Shown: positions 18,308 through 26,362 of the stretch, piece after piece
How positions within the stretch are numbered: position 1 is the stretch's first letter
How the letters are laid out: each line of letters starts with the position of its first letter
Assembly (NCBI RefSeq): GCF_003432385.1
Contig: NZ_CP031841.1
Location: forward strand, 806,001-870,000
Reading direction: 5' to 3'
Length of the DNA stretch: 64,000 nucleotides
Source of the DNA: Breoghania sp. L-A4
GTDB taxonomy: Bacteria; Pseudomonadota; Alphaproteobacteria; Rhizobiales; Stappiaceae
The notes under the pieces: generated by a model
What the model was told of the DNA's origin: nothing
Seen by the model: the letters and a program-made list of their open reading frames with translations, nothing else
Database searches by the model: none
Program-made: the position numbers and the translations under genes

Positions 18308-19405
18308 ATGGATTGGTCGCCGCAGCAGGACAAGGCGCTGGTGGATGTCGCCTCCTGGCTGAAGTCCGGGTCGAGCCAGGTTTTCCGGATGTTCGGCTAT
18401 GCTGGCACCGGCAAGACCACGCTGGCGCGCCACATCGCGGAAGCGGTGGACGGCGACGTGGCCTTCGGCGCGTTTACCGGAAAGGCGGCCTATGTGCTGC
18501 GCGGCAAGGGCTGCGCCGGCGCCTCGACGATCCACTCGCTGATCTACCGGCCGCGCGGCGGCGGCGACGACGAGGAAGGCCCGACGTTCGCCATCAACCG
18601 CGAGAGCGAGGCGGCCAACGCCAAGCTGATCATCATCGACGAATGCTCGATGGTGGACGAGGAACTGGGCCGCGACCTTCTGTCCTTCGGCACGCCGGTG
18701 CTGGTGCTGGGCGACCCGGCGCAGCTGCCGCCTGTGAAGGGCGGCGGCTTTTTCACCGAGGCCGAGCCCGACATCATGCTCACCGAGGTGCACCGCCAGG
18801 CGGCCGACAACCCGATCATCCGCATGTCGATGGACATCCGCGAGGGCGGCGAGCTGGATTTCGGCAGCTATGGCGACAGCCGGGTGATCCGGCGCAAGGA
18901 GATCGACGCCGACGCGATCCTCGAGGCCGACCAGGTGCTGGTGGGCATGAACCGCACGCGGCGGCTCTACAACACCCGCATCCGCGAGCTGATGGGCTTT
19001 TCATCCCAGATGCCGGAGGTGGGCGAGAAGCTGGTGTGCCTGCGCAACGACAAGACCAAGGGGCTGCTCAACGGCGGGCTGTGGCAGGTCAAGGCGCTGC
19101 ATCCGCCCAAGCGCAACAAGCTGCAGTATGACCTCGCGCCGGAAGAGGGCGGCGGCAAGCTGCGCGTGCGCGCCTCGATCCTGCCGGAGCTGTTCAAGGA
19201 GGGGGCGGACGACCTGCCTTACGCGCTGCGCCGGCGCTCGGACGAATTCGACTTCGGTTACGCCATGACCGTGCACAAGGCGCAGGGCTCGCAGTGGGAC
19301 GACGTGGTGCTGTTCAACGAGAGCTTCGCCTTCCGCGAGCACCGCGCGCGCTGGTACTACACGGCGGTGACCCGGGCGGCGGAGAAGATCACCATCGTGA
19401 AGTGA
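18308..19405 (+). CDS. RecD2/Pif1-like SF1 DNA helicase
   Basis: The 365-residue protein carries SF1B helicase motifs in order: motif I FGYAGTGKTTLARHIAE, Ia AFTGKAAYVLRGKG, II IIIDECSMVDEELG, III LVLGDPAQLPPVKGGGFF, IV-like HRQAADNPIIRMS, and C-terminal VHKAQGSQWDDVVLF with YTAVTRAAEKITIVK. It is much shorter than RecD and lacks a RecBC-binding region, matching the small AAA helicases called RecD-like. The start at 18308 (MDWSPQQDKAL) follows a GAAGGA site; an in-frame ATG at 18281 would add nine residues. It likely unwinds DNA 5' to 3' in repair or recombination. Confidence 0.9.
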   Translation: MDWSPQQDKALVDVASWLKSGSSQVFRMFGYAGTGKTTLARHIAEAVDGDVAFGAFTGKAAYVLRGKGCAGASTIHSLIYRPRGGGDDEEGPTFAINRESEAANAKLIIIDECSMVDEELGRDLLSFGTPVLVLGDPAQLPPVKGGGFFTEAEPDIMLTEVHRQAADNPIIRMSMDIREGGELDFGSYGDSRVIRRKEIDADAILEADQVLVGMNRTRRLYNTRIRELMGFSSQMPEVGEKLVCLRNDKTKGLLNGGLWQVKALHPPKRNKLQYDLAPEEGGGKLRVRASILPELFKEGADDLPYALRRRSDEFDFGYAMTVHKAQGSQWDDVVLFNESFAFREHRARWYYTAVTRAAEKITIVK

Positions 19406-19438
19406 GGCGGGGCCTGCCGGAGGGCCGCCGCGAGACGG

Positions 19439-20383
19439 TCAATTGTCTTCCTGCGCCATCCGGCGATAGGTGGCGGGCGCCTTGGCGTGGTGTTTCTTGA
19501 ACACCCGGCCGAACGCCGCTTCCGACCGGTAGCCGACCTGTTCCGCGATCTCGATGATCGGCGCGCGCGACTGCGTCAACTGCCGCCGCGCGATCTGCAT
19601 GCGCCAGTGGGTGAGATAGCCGAGCGGCGTCATGGTCACGCGGCTCGTGAAGCGGTTGGCGAAGGCGGTGCGCGACATGCCCGCCACGCGCGCCAGCTTG
19701 TCCAGCGTCCAGGCCTCACCGGGCGCGCCGTGGATGGCCGCAAGGGCCCGGGCGATGCTCGGGTCGGCGAAGCCGGCCAGGACCGGGGTGGCGGCGCCCG
19801 CGGCGCGCAGGTGGGCGCGCAGCGCCTGCGCGAAGATGATCTCCGACATCTTGATGGCGATGAGGTCGCCGCCGAGCTGGTCGCGGCCGGTTTCATGGCC
19901 GATGACTTTCAGCGTGTTCTCCATCCACGCGCCCGCCGCCTCGCCGTAGTTCCTGATATGGATGGACGGCTCGAGCGCATCGATGAGCGGATGCCGCGCC
20001 GCCTCGGCGAAGGTGAAATGGCCGCAGATCAGCTGGGTTTCGTGATCGGTGCCCGGCTCGCCGTAGACCAGCGCGCCCCTGCCGGTGAAGCCGGAATCCT
20101 CGACGACCTGATCGAGCAGCACCGCCTGATTTTCCGTTGACGGATCGCAATACAGCGTGTGCGCCGCGCCGCGCATGATGATCAGCAGGTCGCCCTGGTC
20201 GAGGTGCACGGGCGGCTGTTGCGGGTCGATCCGCACCAGGCAGCGGCCCTTGTGGGCGAAATGAAAGCGCGCCACGTTCGCGTAGGCGGGCACGCGGACG
20301 CTCCACGGCGAGGTGAACGACGTTCGGAAATACAGGGTTCCCGCGAGCTGCATGTGCGAGAGGATGTCGCTCAACGGATCCAT
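19439..20383 (-). CDS. AraC-family transcriptional regulator with cupin sensor domain
   Basis: The 314-residue regulator has an N-terminal cupin-type domain (SVRVPAYANVARFHFAHKGRCLVRI with HLDQGDLLIIMRGAAH) and a C-terminal AraC/XylS DNA-binding domain. The two HTH elements include TLDKLARVAGMSRTAFANRFTS and IIEIAEQVGYRSEAAFGRVFKKHHAKAPATYR. The cupin-6 type sensor is typical of regulators next to oxidoreductase or stress genes. It is divergent from the DUF4142-cupredoxin pair, sharing about 200 bases of AT-richer DNA, so it may control them. The effector is unknown. Confidence 0.9.
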   Translation of the reverse strand: MDPLSDILSHMQLAGTLYFRTSFTSPWSVRVPAYANVARFHFAHKGRCLVRIDPQQPPVHLDQGDLLIIMRGAAHTLYCDPSTENQAVLLDQVVEDSGFTGRGALVYGEPGTDHETQLICGHFTFAEAARHPLIDALEPSIHIRNYGEAAGAWMENTLKVIGHETGRDQLGGDLIAIKMSEIIFAQALRAHLRAAGAATPVLAGFADPSIARALAAIHGAPGEAWTLDKLARVAGMSRTAFANRFTSRVTMTPLGYLTHWRMQIARRQLTQSRAPIIEIAEQVGYRSEAAFGRVFKKHHAKAPATYRRMAQEDN

Positions 20384-20581
20384 GTGCGTCTCACCGGGGG
20401 CTGGGGAGCCAATCGTCGATTGCCATCATACATGAAGCCGGACTTCAGAGGGACGAGATGTACGATCGATCAAGTTTATTGCATTTTCTGTAATTCATAA
20501 ACCAGAAACATTGCGGTTCAATGCAATTCACACCGGCGCCGACATTCCGCGCGGCGGCCGGGTGAACACGAGGAACCGACC

Positions 20582-21115
20582 ATGAAGATCACCATGCTGC
20601 ATGCCGTGGCGCTGCTGGGCGCCGTGCTGGTACAGGGACCGGCCGAGGCGGAGTCCCCGGCGGATCTCAACGATCTGCAGATCGCCCACGTCGCCTATGT
20701 GGCCGACACCATCGACATTCGCTACGCGCATCTGGCGCTGGCGCTTTCGCAGACCCCGGAAATCCGCGATTTCGCGCAGACGATGATCCGCGACCATTCC
20801 GCGGTCAACGAGCAGGCGCTCGCCCTGCTGAAGAAACTGAATGCCGAGCCGCAGGACAATTTCCTGAGCCAGAGCCTGGCGCAGGGCGCGGACGAAAAGA
20901 TCGACGAACTGAGCAGGCTGCGCGGTCCGGCGTTCGACGCCGCCTATGCCGAAAACGAGCTTGCCTATCACCAGGCCGTCAACGATCTCGTCGAAAACGC
21001 CTTCATCCCCAACATCGAGAACGCCGAGGTCAAGACGCTGTTCGAGGCGGGCCTGAAGATTTTCCAGGCGCATCAGCAGCATGCGTCGGCGATGGTGGAG
21101 CAGGTGAAGCAATGA
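20582..21115 (+). CDS. Exported DUF4142 (ferritin-like fold) protein
   Basis: The 177-residue product starts with a signal peptide (MKITMLHAVALLGAVLVQGPAEA). The mature part is a four-helix DUF4142 domain: IAHVAYVADTIDIRYAHLALALSQTPEIRDFAQTMIRDHSAVNEQAL and the second pair YAENELAYHQAVNDLV with FQAHQQHASAMVEQV. The repeated His, Glu and Asp residues in the helices resemble the ferritin-like fold to which this family is related. The stop overlaps the start of a cupredoxin by four bases (ATGA), so the two are co-translated, suggesting a periplasmic metal or redox function. Confidence 0.88.
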   Translation: MKITMLHAVALLGAVLVQGPAEAESPADLNDLQIAHVAYVADTIDIRYAHLALALSQTPEIRDFAQTMIRDHSAVNEQALALLKKLNAEPQDNFLSQSLAQGADEKIDELSRLRGPAFDAAYAENELAYHQAVNDLVENAFIPNIENAEVKTLFEAGLKIFQAHQQHASAMVEQVKQ

Positions 21116-21474
21116 GGCCCGTGGCGCGGGCATTCCTGCTGGCGGCGACCGTGGCGGCTGCGGCCGCCACGGCCTTCGCGGCGCCCGCGGGCGCGGCGGC
21201 GGGGCAGCGGCCGCCGGCGACGCACAGCGTCGACATCGTCGATTTCCGCTTCGTGCCGGAGCGGCTTGACGTGCGGCCGGGCGACACGGTCGTCTGGCGC
21301 AACCGCGACCTTGTCGCGCATACGGCAAGCGCCGATGACGGCAGCTGGGACACCGGCATCATCGGCGCGCATGAAAGCGTCGCGCTGGTGGTGGACGAGG
21401 GGTTCACCGCAGCCTACGCCTGCCTGTTTCATCCGATGATGAAGGCACGGCTGGAACGCGCGGACGCACGATGA
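21112..21474 (+). CDS. Periplasmic plastocyanin/amicyanin-like cupredoxin
   Basis: The 120-residue protein has a long Ala-rich signal peptide (about residues 1-30) followed by a type-1 copper domain. The ligand set His70 (LVAHTAS), Cys104, His107 and Met109/110 (CLFHPMM) matches plastocyanin-like electron carriers, and the strand VDIVDFRFVPERLDVRPGDTVVWRNRD is typical of amicyanin-type proteins. It overlaps the DUF4142 gene by four bases, so both proteins should be exported in fixed ratio. It probably passes electrons or copper; the partner is unknown. Confidence 0.9.
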   Translation: MRPVARAFLLAATVAAAAATAFAAPAGAAAGQRPPATHSVDIVDFRFVPERLDVRPGDTVVWRNRDLVAHTASADDGSWDTGIIGAHESVALVVDEGFTAAYACLFHPMMKARLERADAR

Positions 21475-21486
21475 GCGCCCGCGGCC

Positions 21487-21729
21487 CTACTCCAGCCCGG
21501 CGGCCTGGCGCAGGGCGGCGTTGATGCGGTCCTGCCAGCCGGGGCCGTCCTCCTGGAAGTGGGCCAGCACGTCGTTGTCGATCTTCAGCGTCACGGCCTC
21601 GCGGCCCGCCGGAATGACGTTGCGCTTGATCTCGGGCGCCGGCGGCACCGGTTTCGTCGTGGCGGTCTTGAACAGGGCCTCGGCCTTGTCGACGGCGGTC
21701 TGATGCGTGCGGCGCGGGGGCATGGCCAT
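21487..21729 (-). CDS. BrnA-type antitoxin (DUF4415) without an adjacent toxin
   Basis: The 80-residue product ends in the BrnA/DUF4415 ribbon-helix-helix domain: AVTLKIDNDVLAHFQEDGPGWQDRINAALRQAAGL. The start at 21729 follows GGAGA with a normal gap; a second in-frame ATG lies six bases later, and a longer frame reaches 21771. BrnA antitoxins normally follow a BrnT RNase gene. No BrnT-like frame is found upstream; instead the region holds decayed copies of this gene's own 5' end. It may be a solitary antitoxin or regulator. Confidence 0.8.
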   Translation of the reverse strand: MAMPPRRTHQTAVDKAEALFKTATTKPVPPAPEIKRNVIPAGREAVTLKIDNDVLAHFQEDGPGWQDRINAALRQAAGLE

Positions 21730-21870
21730 GGGGGATCTCCGATGCAGGGATGTTTGGAGAAGGTTTAGCATGGATTTGGGGCGCGTGGCATGCGGTGGTG
21801 ATGACGGCGGATGGGGCTGGAGTTCCCCAAACTCGGTTTAAGTGCTGCTGGGCGTGAGTGTGGCCGCGCC

Positions 21871-22086
21871 GCCGATCCTTCGAGGCCCGCTGGCGCGGGC
21901 ACCTCAGGATGACGTTGAGGGGGGCGCCATCGCGCCTATATTTTTAGAGAGTTAGCCGTGCAAGCAATGCCATGCGAACGCCGAAGCGGCGGGCTGCAAG
22001 CCCGGTGGCAGGGCGCAGTTCACGGCGCCATCACTACGATAACATCATCCTGAGGAGGGCCGAAGGCCCGTCTCGAAGGATCGGCG
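21871..22086. repeat. Long inverted palindromic element (MITE-like)
   Basis: The left arm begins GCCGATCCTTCGAG and contains CCTCAGGATGACGTT at 21902. The right arm contains AACATCATCCTGAGG at 22041 and ends CTCGAAGGATCGGC at 22086. The arms are inverted copies, separated by about 125 bases. Elements with this end sequence are common between genes in Rhizobiales. It sits inside the array of decayed brnA copies. Confidence 0.75.
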
Positions 22087-22325
22087 ACAGACGCGAGGCC
22101 GGCGAGCCTTGTTGACGGTCTGGTGCGTCGGAGCATGGCGATGGGGCTCTCTGAAGCAGGGATGTTTGGAGAGGGTTCCGCAGGGATTTAGGAGGAGGGC
22201 CTGCGCGGGTGGCGCGGCATGAAGGCCCCCTGTCTTCGCCTTATTTCGATTTCGTGGCGTCCGGCCCCGCCGTCATTGCACGGCACTCCGCGGGCACAGG
22301 CTCCGTCCGGGCAATCCAATCCGGT

Positions 22326-22349
22326 TTCCGCTTGCTGAGGCTCTTGCGG
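22326..22349 (+). repeat. Short relic of the opg-region repeat
   Basis: TTCCGCTTGCTGAGGCTCTTGCGG at this position differs by only three or so bases from the internal segment TTCCGCTTGTTGAGGCTCTTGTGG of the two palindromic repeats near 6.1 and 6.8 kb. The outer arms are not recognisable here, so this is likely a fragment of a third copy. Confidence 0.5.
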
Positions 22350-22676
22350 TGAGGCACGACGGCCTTGCACTCACCCGTTGGCCTTTTGGCTGCCGCGCGC
22401 AGGGTCACCCGGACTTCGCCGGGTGATGACGGCGGAGGGTTCTGGGGTTCCCGTAACCCGATTTATGTGCGGCTGGGCGCGAGCAGGTGCTTGCCGACGG
22501 CGGTCTCGTGCGTGCGGCGCGGGGGCATGGCCTTTGGAATCTCCCAAGCAATTGGGCGGAGAGTGTTTAGCACGGATTTGGGAGGGGGATGGCTAATAGG
22601 TTGGGAAGGGCGGAGAGCGATTGTCGTTTGCGGATGAGGTGAATGAGAGGCAACGAGCACTCATATTCGTTGTTGA

Positions 22677-25600
22677 TTACGTTCCAAGCACGGCTTCCCA
22701 AAATGTCTTAGTTCGTCTTTTGCCTAAAATTGCTTCTCCAACTGATCTGATCCAGTCGCGATCTTCGTCTGACCCCGAGAATGATTTCCACGCACCTTGA
22801 AGACGATCATTTGTACTCTCGTCTGACGATCTCATAAAGTCTGAGATTCGTGCGTACCCGAGCCTAACAAAGATATCGAGAACTGCACGGTTCCGTCCTT
22901 CTAACGCGGGGCACAGAATTTGCCGAACGAGATTGTCCTTCTCGGCCTTCTTAATCCGATCACCCCGCTGAACGAGATCCACAAGAAGTTTGGGAAAAAG
23001 AAAAACAGAATTGTCGAGAGAACGAGCCGTTACGCCGGTCATTTTCTCCCGAATTGTCCGACAGATGTCTGCATGATAGTTTTTATCAATTCCTGACATC
23101 AAAACATCTATTGCGCCTTCGTTTGCATCTGGCGCTACCGTTCCAGACAATATATCGAAAATTATCTGAAGCAATGGGTCCCGAAAGCTCGCGCTGTCTA
23201 GGGCACAGCCGGAGGTGGAAAGCTTTTCGACCAACAGCCGTGCCGCATGATCCATTTCTGCAAAATGATCAGGCCAATCCGCGTTATCGATGTCCTTTAG
23301 TTTAGATTCGACATGTTCTTGAAATTTAACCCAGCAATTTCCCTCAGCTCGATTGGTCGCGGTCAAAAACCCTGCCGGTATCTGATCAAGGTCTATGTTT
23401 GAAATCTGGCCGTCATCAATTTTCGACTTATACTGGCCCAACATAGAGACAAATTCATCATCTCCGAGCAGATTTTGGAGATACGTAAAATGCGAAGTCA
23501 ATCCGCGCAAAGCGAGATGCGGTGGGTTTCCAAACGAGAAGGCTTGTTTAACTACTTGCCTAACTGCATTATGGTCGGGATTGTTCTCACCGAAAGCGAC
23601 CCAAGGGTTTGCAAACTTGAAGGCTTCCTTGGCTCTGGAGGCAACGATTGTAGCTTGCGCTACACTTAATTTTGATTCGCCCAATAGTAGTTTGTTGAAT
23701 GCAGTGAATTCCTCTGAAACATCCGCGACCGCCTGCCCATTTGGGTCGAGCTTTGTCGGGTTCTCAAGGCTTGTTCCAAGGAGTGTCTGGCCGGCCAGAA
23801 AGAATGCACTTGAGATTGATTTCTCACTAGCTTCCGTCTGACCTGAGCCCAATTTTCGGAAAAAGTGTCCATTCGACAGCGCTTGTGGGAACCTAATTTC
23901 AGTGCGTCTCTTTTCAGGAAGTGACCGCCAAGAAAAGCAGACCACGTCCAGCAGGTCTGCCAGTCTTTCTTCGTCCTCTGTCTCATCAGTGCAAGCCGTT
24001 AAACATGCATTGGCCACCGATATCCATTTTTCGTCGACTAGCAGGTCGGCATACTTAAATTGCACAAATGCCTGTTTCGCTACGCTCGGATCTTCCGTTG
24101 CTACGCTTTCAAAAAAGTCTGTTTCATCAGGCAGGTCTATTCTGACATCCTTGAAATCCTGGAAGGAAAAACCGGCGTCAGAAATACTCACACCTAGTCC
24201 ATAGAGAAAATCTGCGGATGAATTCGGCGTATAGCTACCAAGCTGCTCTTGCAAAGTTTCGCCAAGGCCGATTTCTTCCAGTCGCGTCTTCGTAATTGAA
24301 AGAAACTTCGCAAAATCCTGACCTGTCTCAAAGGTTGGCTCTTTAGGAGCGTTTGCCCCGGAAAATGCAGCCCGAAGATAGCTCGTCAGTAAAGCGGGCC
24401 GGTCTTCGCGGTCCGCAATTTCAAATAGTGTCAAGTAAGGTTCGTATTCATCTTTGATAATTTTAAAATTCTCAACTCTAGAGAAGCTTTCAACTAGCGC
24501 CGCAATAATATGCGGTTTCGCATCTTCTTCGTAATACGGAAGAATTTCAGAAAAATTTACTATTACGGTTCGGTAGTCACCGGTAGAAAGCCATTCATCC
24601 AAGTTTGACCTTACTACATCATCAACACGCAGGTCGAAGCCAGCGGATTTGGAAATCTCCGCCAATTCTTCTGATTTGCTTGCCACCGCAGCGCCAGCTA
24701 TCTCATCGTCCAGAAGAATTTGGTAAGCCAACTGTGCATCGACGTTAAAGACCATTGCAGCGAGGTTGCGTGGCAACATTGGGTCTGATGCCAATTCGAC
24801 AATCTTGCTATCAAGGTTTGCGATGTCGGTGAGCTTATTAGGATAATCGCTAATTAGATCGTGGTGCGCGAGATACGCCGCTACGGTCGGTAGTGGGAAA
24901 TGTCCTTCGTGTAAAACGAATAGGCCACTAAGGTCATTCACAAACGACACAACTTGTCGGGGAGTCGTTGTTCCGCCTTCATTGCGTAATAGCTCGCAGA
25001 AAATGCGATAGGTTCTGAATACAGCGTCCTTTGATGCCTGTTCCGGAAGCGCAATATTTAATTTCTCGGTAAAGAAATCACGAGCATTAGACAGCACGGG
25101 AGGAGATACCGTCAGAACCTCGTCAAATGTTTTAGAGAAGAGCTCCCGCGACGCCAGCCTCGTCAAAGGCTGAAGCTCGGCGCTTTCTCCATTCACATCC
25201 GCTTCGTTGACGTTGCTCTCAATGAGCGTCCGGTCATATGGGACAATGGCTGTAATGGTTTTTTGGGGGTCGGCGTTGGTCGCCTGATGGGTCCGGGAAA
25301 AAATTGATCTGACAAGTGCCCAATAGTCCCTAATCTCCTTCTTGGGAAGACGATCAATGTTGTCCAAGACCATGACAACCTTTGATTCGCGCGATTGTAT
25401 GACGCCCAAAATTTCTCTAAGGGTTTGATGAAACTCATAGTCGTTTGGGTCAATTTCCCTGACCCTCTGAGTTACCTTGTGATCTTGATGTTGCTTGGAA
25501 CTGATCAATAAGACTCGGGATATAGACGCTTTAAAGTCCAGCTCATTTTTGCTCCCTCGGGCACCAAAATATTTTATCAATGCTACGATAATTGCCACGC

Positions 25601-26165
25601 CAGCAAAAAGAGACAGCAGTATGAACGGAGTTGACCATAAAAATTTATGTAATTCGCCGATTTTATTCAAATCGTCAAATACGCTCTTCGACCAAAAGTA
25701 GTATATTGGGAAAAATGGAAGAAAAAATAGGACAAAAATCCCAAACCAATCTAGTATAGGCTGACTATTAGTTTGAATTTCTCGTGTTTTTCCATGGATC
25801 TCCTTTTCGATTTCATTCAACGCCGTCCGTTTTTGCGGGAAATTTTCCCTGGCCCATGACACGAAGTGCTCAAGGAACGATCTGCGGAAACCTGCGCCTT
25901 GCGACTTCCAGATGTCAAAAGTAAAAAAGTAGTGACGTACATCGTTGAATTCTCTTGTGTTCTCGAGATGTCGTGCTGCTATTTCCACCACGCTGGATTT
26001 ACCGCTGCCCCACGGCCCATCCAGTCCTATCGCACGGTCTTTGTCGTCAAAACTTCGTATCGTTTTTGCGAGTGAAACAGCGGTTCTTTCGTGACCTTTT
26101 CCATGGAAAAGGTCTTCCGCAGTCGGTTCGTCAATGATGACATTTCTAAAAATCTTTTTATTCAT
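22677..26165 (-). CDS. KAP-family P-loop NTPase with two membrane helices, candidate phage-defence protein
   Basis: The 1162-residue protein has a KAP NTPase core: Walker A GPWGSGKSS at residues 50-58, Walker B KVVMVLDNIDRL at 262-273, and two membrane helices inserted between them (about 138-157 and 174-200), the hallmark of KAP ATPases. The remaining 800-odd residues are helical and match no domain I recognise. The start at 26165 (MNKKIFRNVI) is preferred over 26276, although its ribosome site is weak. The gene is clearly AT-richer than its neighbours and uses different codons, a sign of transfer. KAP proteins include the phage-exclusion protein PifA; a defence role here is inference. Confidence 0.85.
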   Translation of the reverse strand: MNKKIFRNVIIDEPTAEDLFHGKGHERTAVSLAKTIRSFDDKDRAIGLDGPWGSGKSSVVEIAARHLENTREFNDVRHYFFTFDIWKSQGAGFRRSFLEHFVSWARENFPQKRTALNEIEKEIHGKTREIQTNSQPILDWFGIFVLFFLPFFPIYYFWSKSVFDDLNKIGELHKFLWSTPFILLSLFAGVAIIVALIKYFGARGSKNELDFKASISRVLLISSKQHQDHKVTQRVREIDPNDYEFHQTLREILGVIQSRESKVVMVLDNIDRLPKKEIRDYWALVRSIFSRTHQATNADPQKTITAIVPYDRTLIESNVNEADVNGESAELQPLTRLASRELFSKTFDEVLTVSPPVLSNARDFFTEKLNIALPEQASKDAVFRTYRIFCELLRNEGGTTTPRQVVSFVNDLSGLFVLHEGHFPLPTVAAYLAHHDLISDYPNKLTDIANLDSKIVELASDPMLPRNLAAMVFNVDAQLAYQILLDDEIAGAAVASKSEELAEISKSAGFDLRVDDVVRSNLDEWLSTGDYRTVIVNFSEILPYYEEDAKPHIIAALVESFSRVENFKIIKDEYEPYLTLFEIADREDRPALLTSYLRAAFSGANAPKEPTFETGQDFAKFLSITKTRLEEIGLGETLQEQLGSYTPNSSADFLYGLGVSISDAGFSFQDFKDVRIDLPDETDFFESVATEDPSVAKQAFVQFKYADLLVDEKWISVANACLTACTDETEDEERLADLLDVVCFSWRSLPEKRRTEIRFPQALSNGHFFRKLGSGQTEASEKSISSAFFLAGQTLLGTSLENPTKLDPNGQAVADVSEEFTAFNKLLLGESKLSVAQATIVASRAKEAFKFANPWVAFGENNPDHNAVRQVVKQAFSFGNPPHLALRGLTSHFTYLQNLLGDDEFVSMLGQYKSKIDDGQISNIDLDQIPAGFLTATNRAEGNCWVKFQEHVESKLKDIDNADWPDHFAEMDHAARLLVEKLSTSGCALDSASFRDPLLQIIFDILSGTVAPDANEGAIDVLMSGIDKNYHADICRTIREKMTGVTARSLDNSVFLFPKLLVDLVQRGDRIKKAEKDNLVRQILCPALEGRNRAVLDIFVRLGYARISDFMRSSDESTNDRLQGAWKSFSGSDEDRDWIRSVGEAILGKRRTKTFWEAVLGT

Positions 26166-26362
26166 TGCCTTAACTCGATCGAAAACGTTGCGTCGCGAGG
26201 GTTCTCCAGTTGGATCTGGACAGTCCTTGTGCGGCAAATTATGTTGCGATCCTATAGATACAATCGGGGAGCACAAGCATTTGATATTTACTTCATCTGT
26301 ATGAATGACGTGAATTATTCGTTCGAAAATTTTTCTTGTTTCAAATCACGTGAATGCCCCCC

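Larger units (their letters stand above)
21681..22590. repeat. Degenerate copies of the brnA 5' end in the non-coding stretch
   Basis: Three diverged versions of one segment are visible: 21685-21785 (the 5' end of the brnA-type gene with its upstream bases), 22108-22195 and 22490-22585. Shared blocks are GTGCGGCGCGGGGGCATGGCC, then ATCTCC or CTCTC with CAAGCA- or AAGCAGGGATG-like bases, then GTTTAGCAYGGATTTGGG. A second block, GATGACGGCGGA followed by a TTCCC-AAC-TTTA-TG stretch and GCTGGGCGYGAG, occurs at 21799-21858 and again at 22425-22483. Together this looks like old, decaying tandem duplication. The whole interval 21730-22676 has no intact gene. Confidence 0.7.

Noticed and set aside
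22365-22637. A plus-strand open frame before the KAP gene
   Set aside because: It reads through the decayed brnA copies and repeat fragments, with no ribosome site and no domain.
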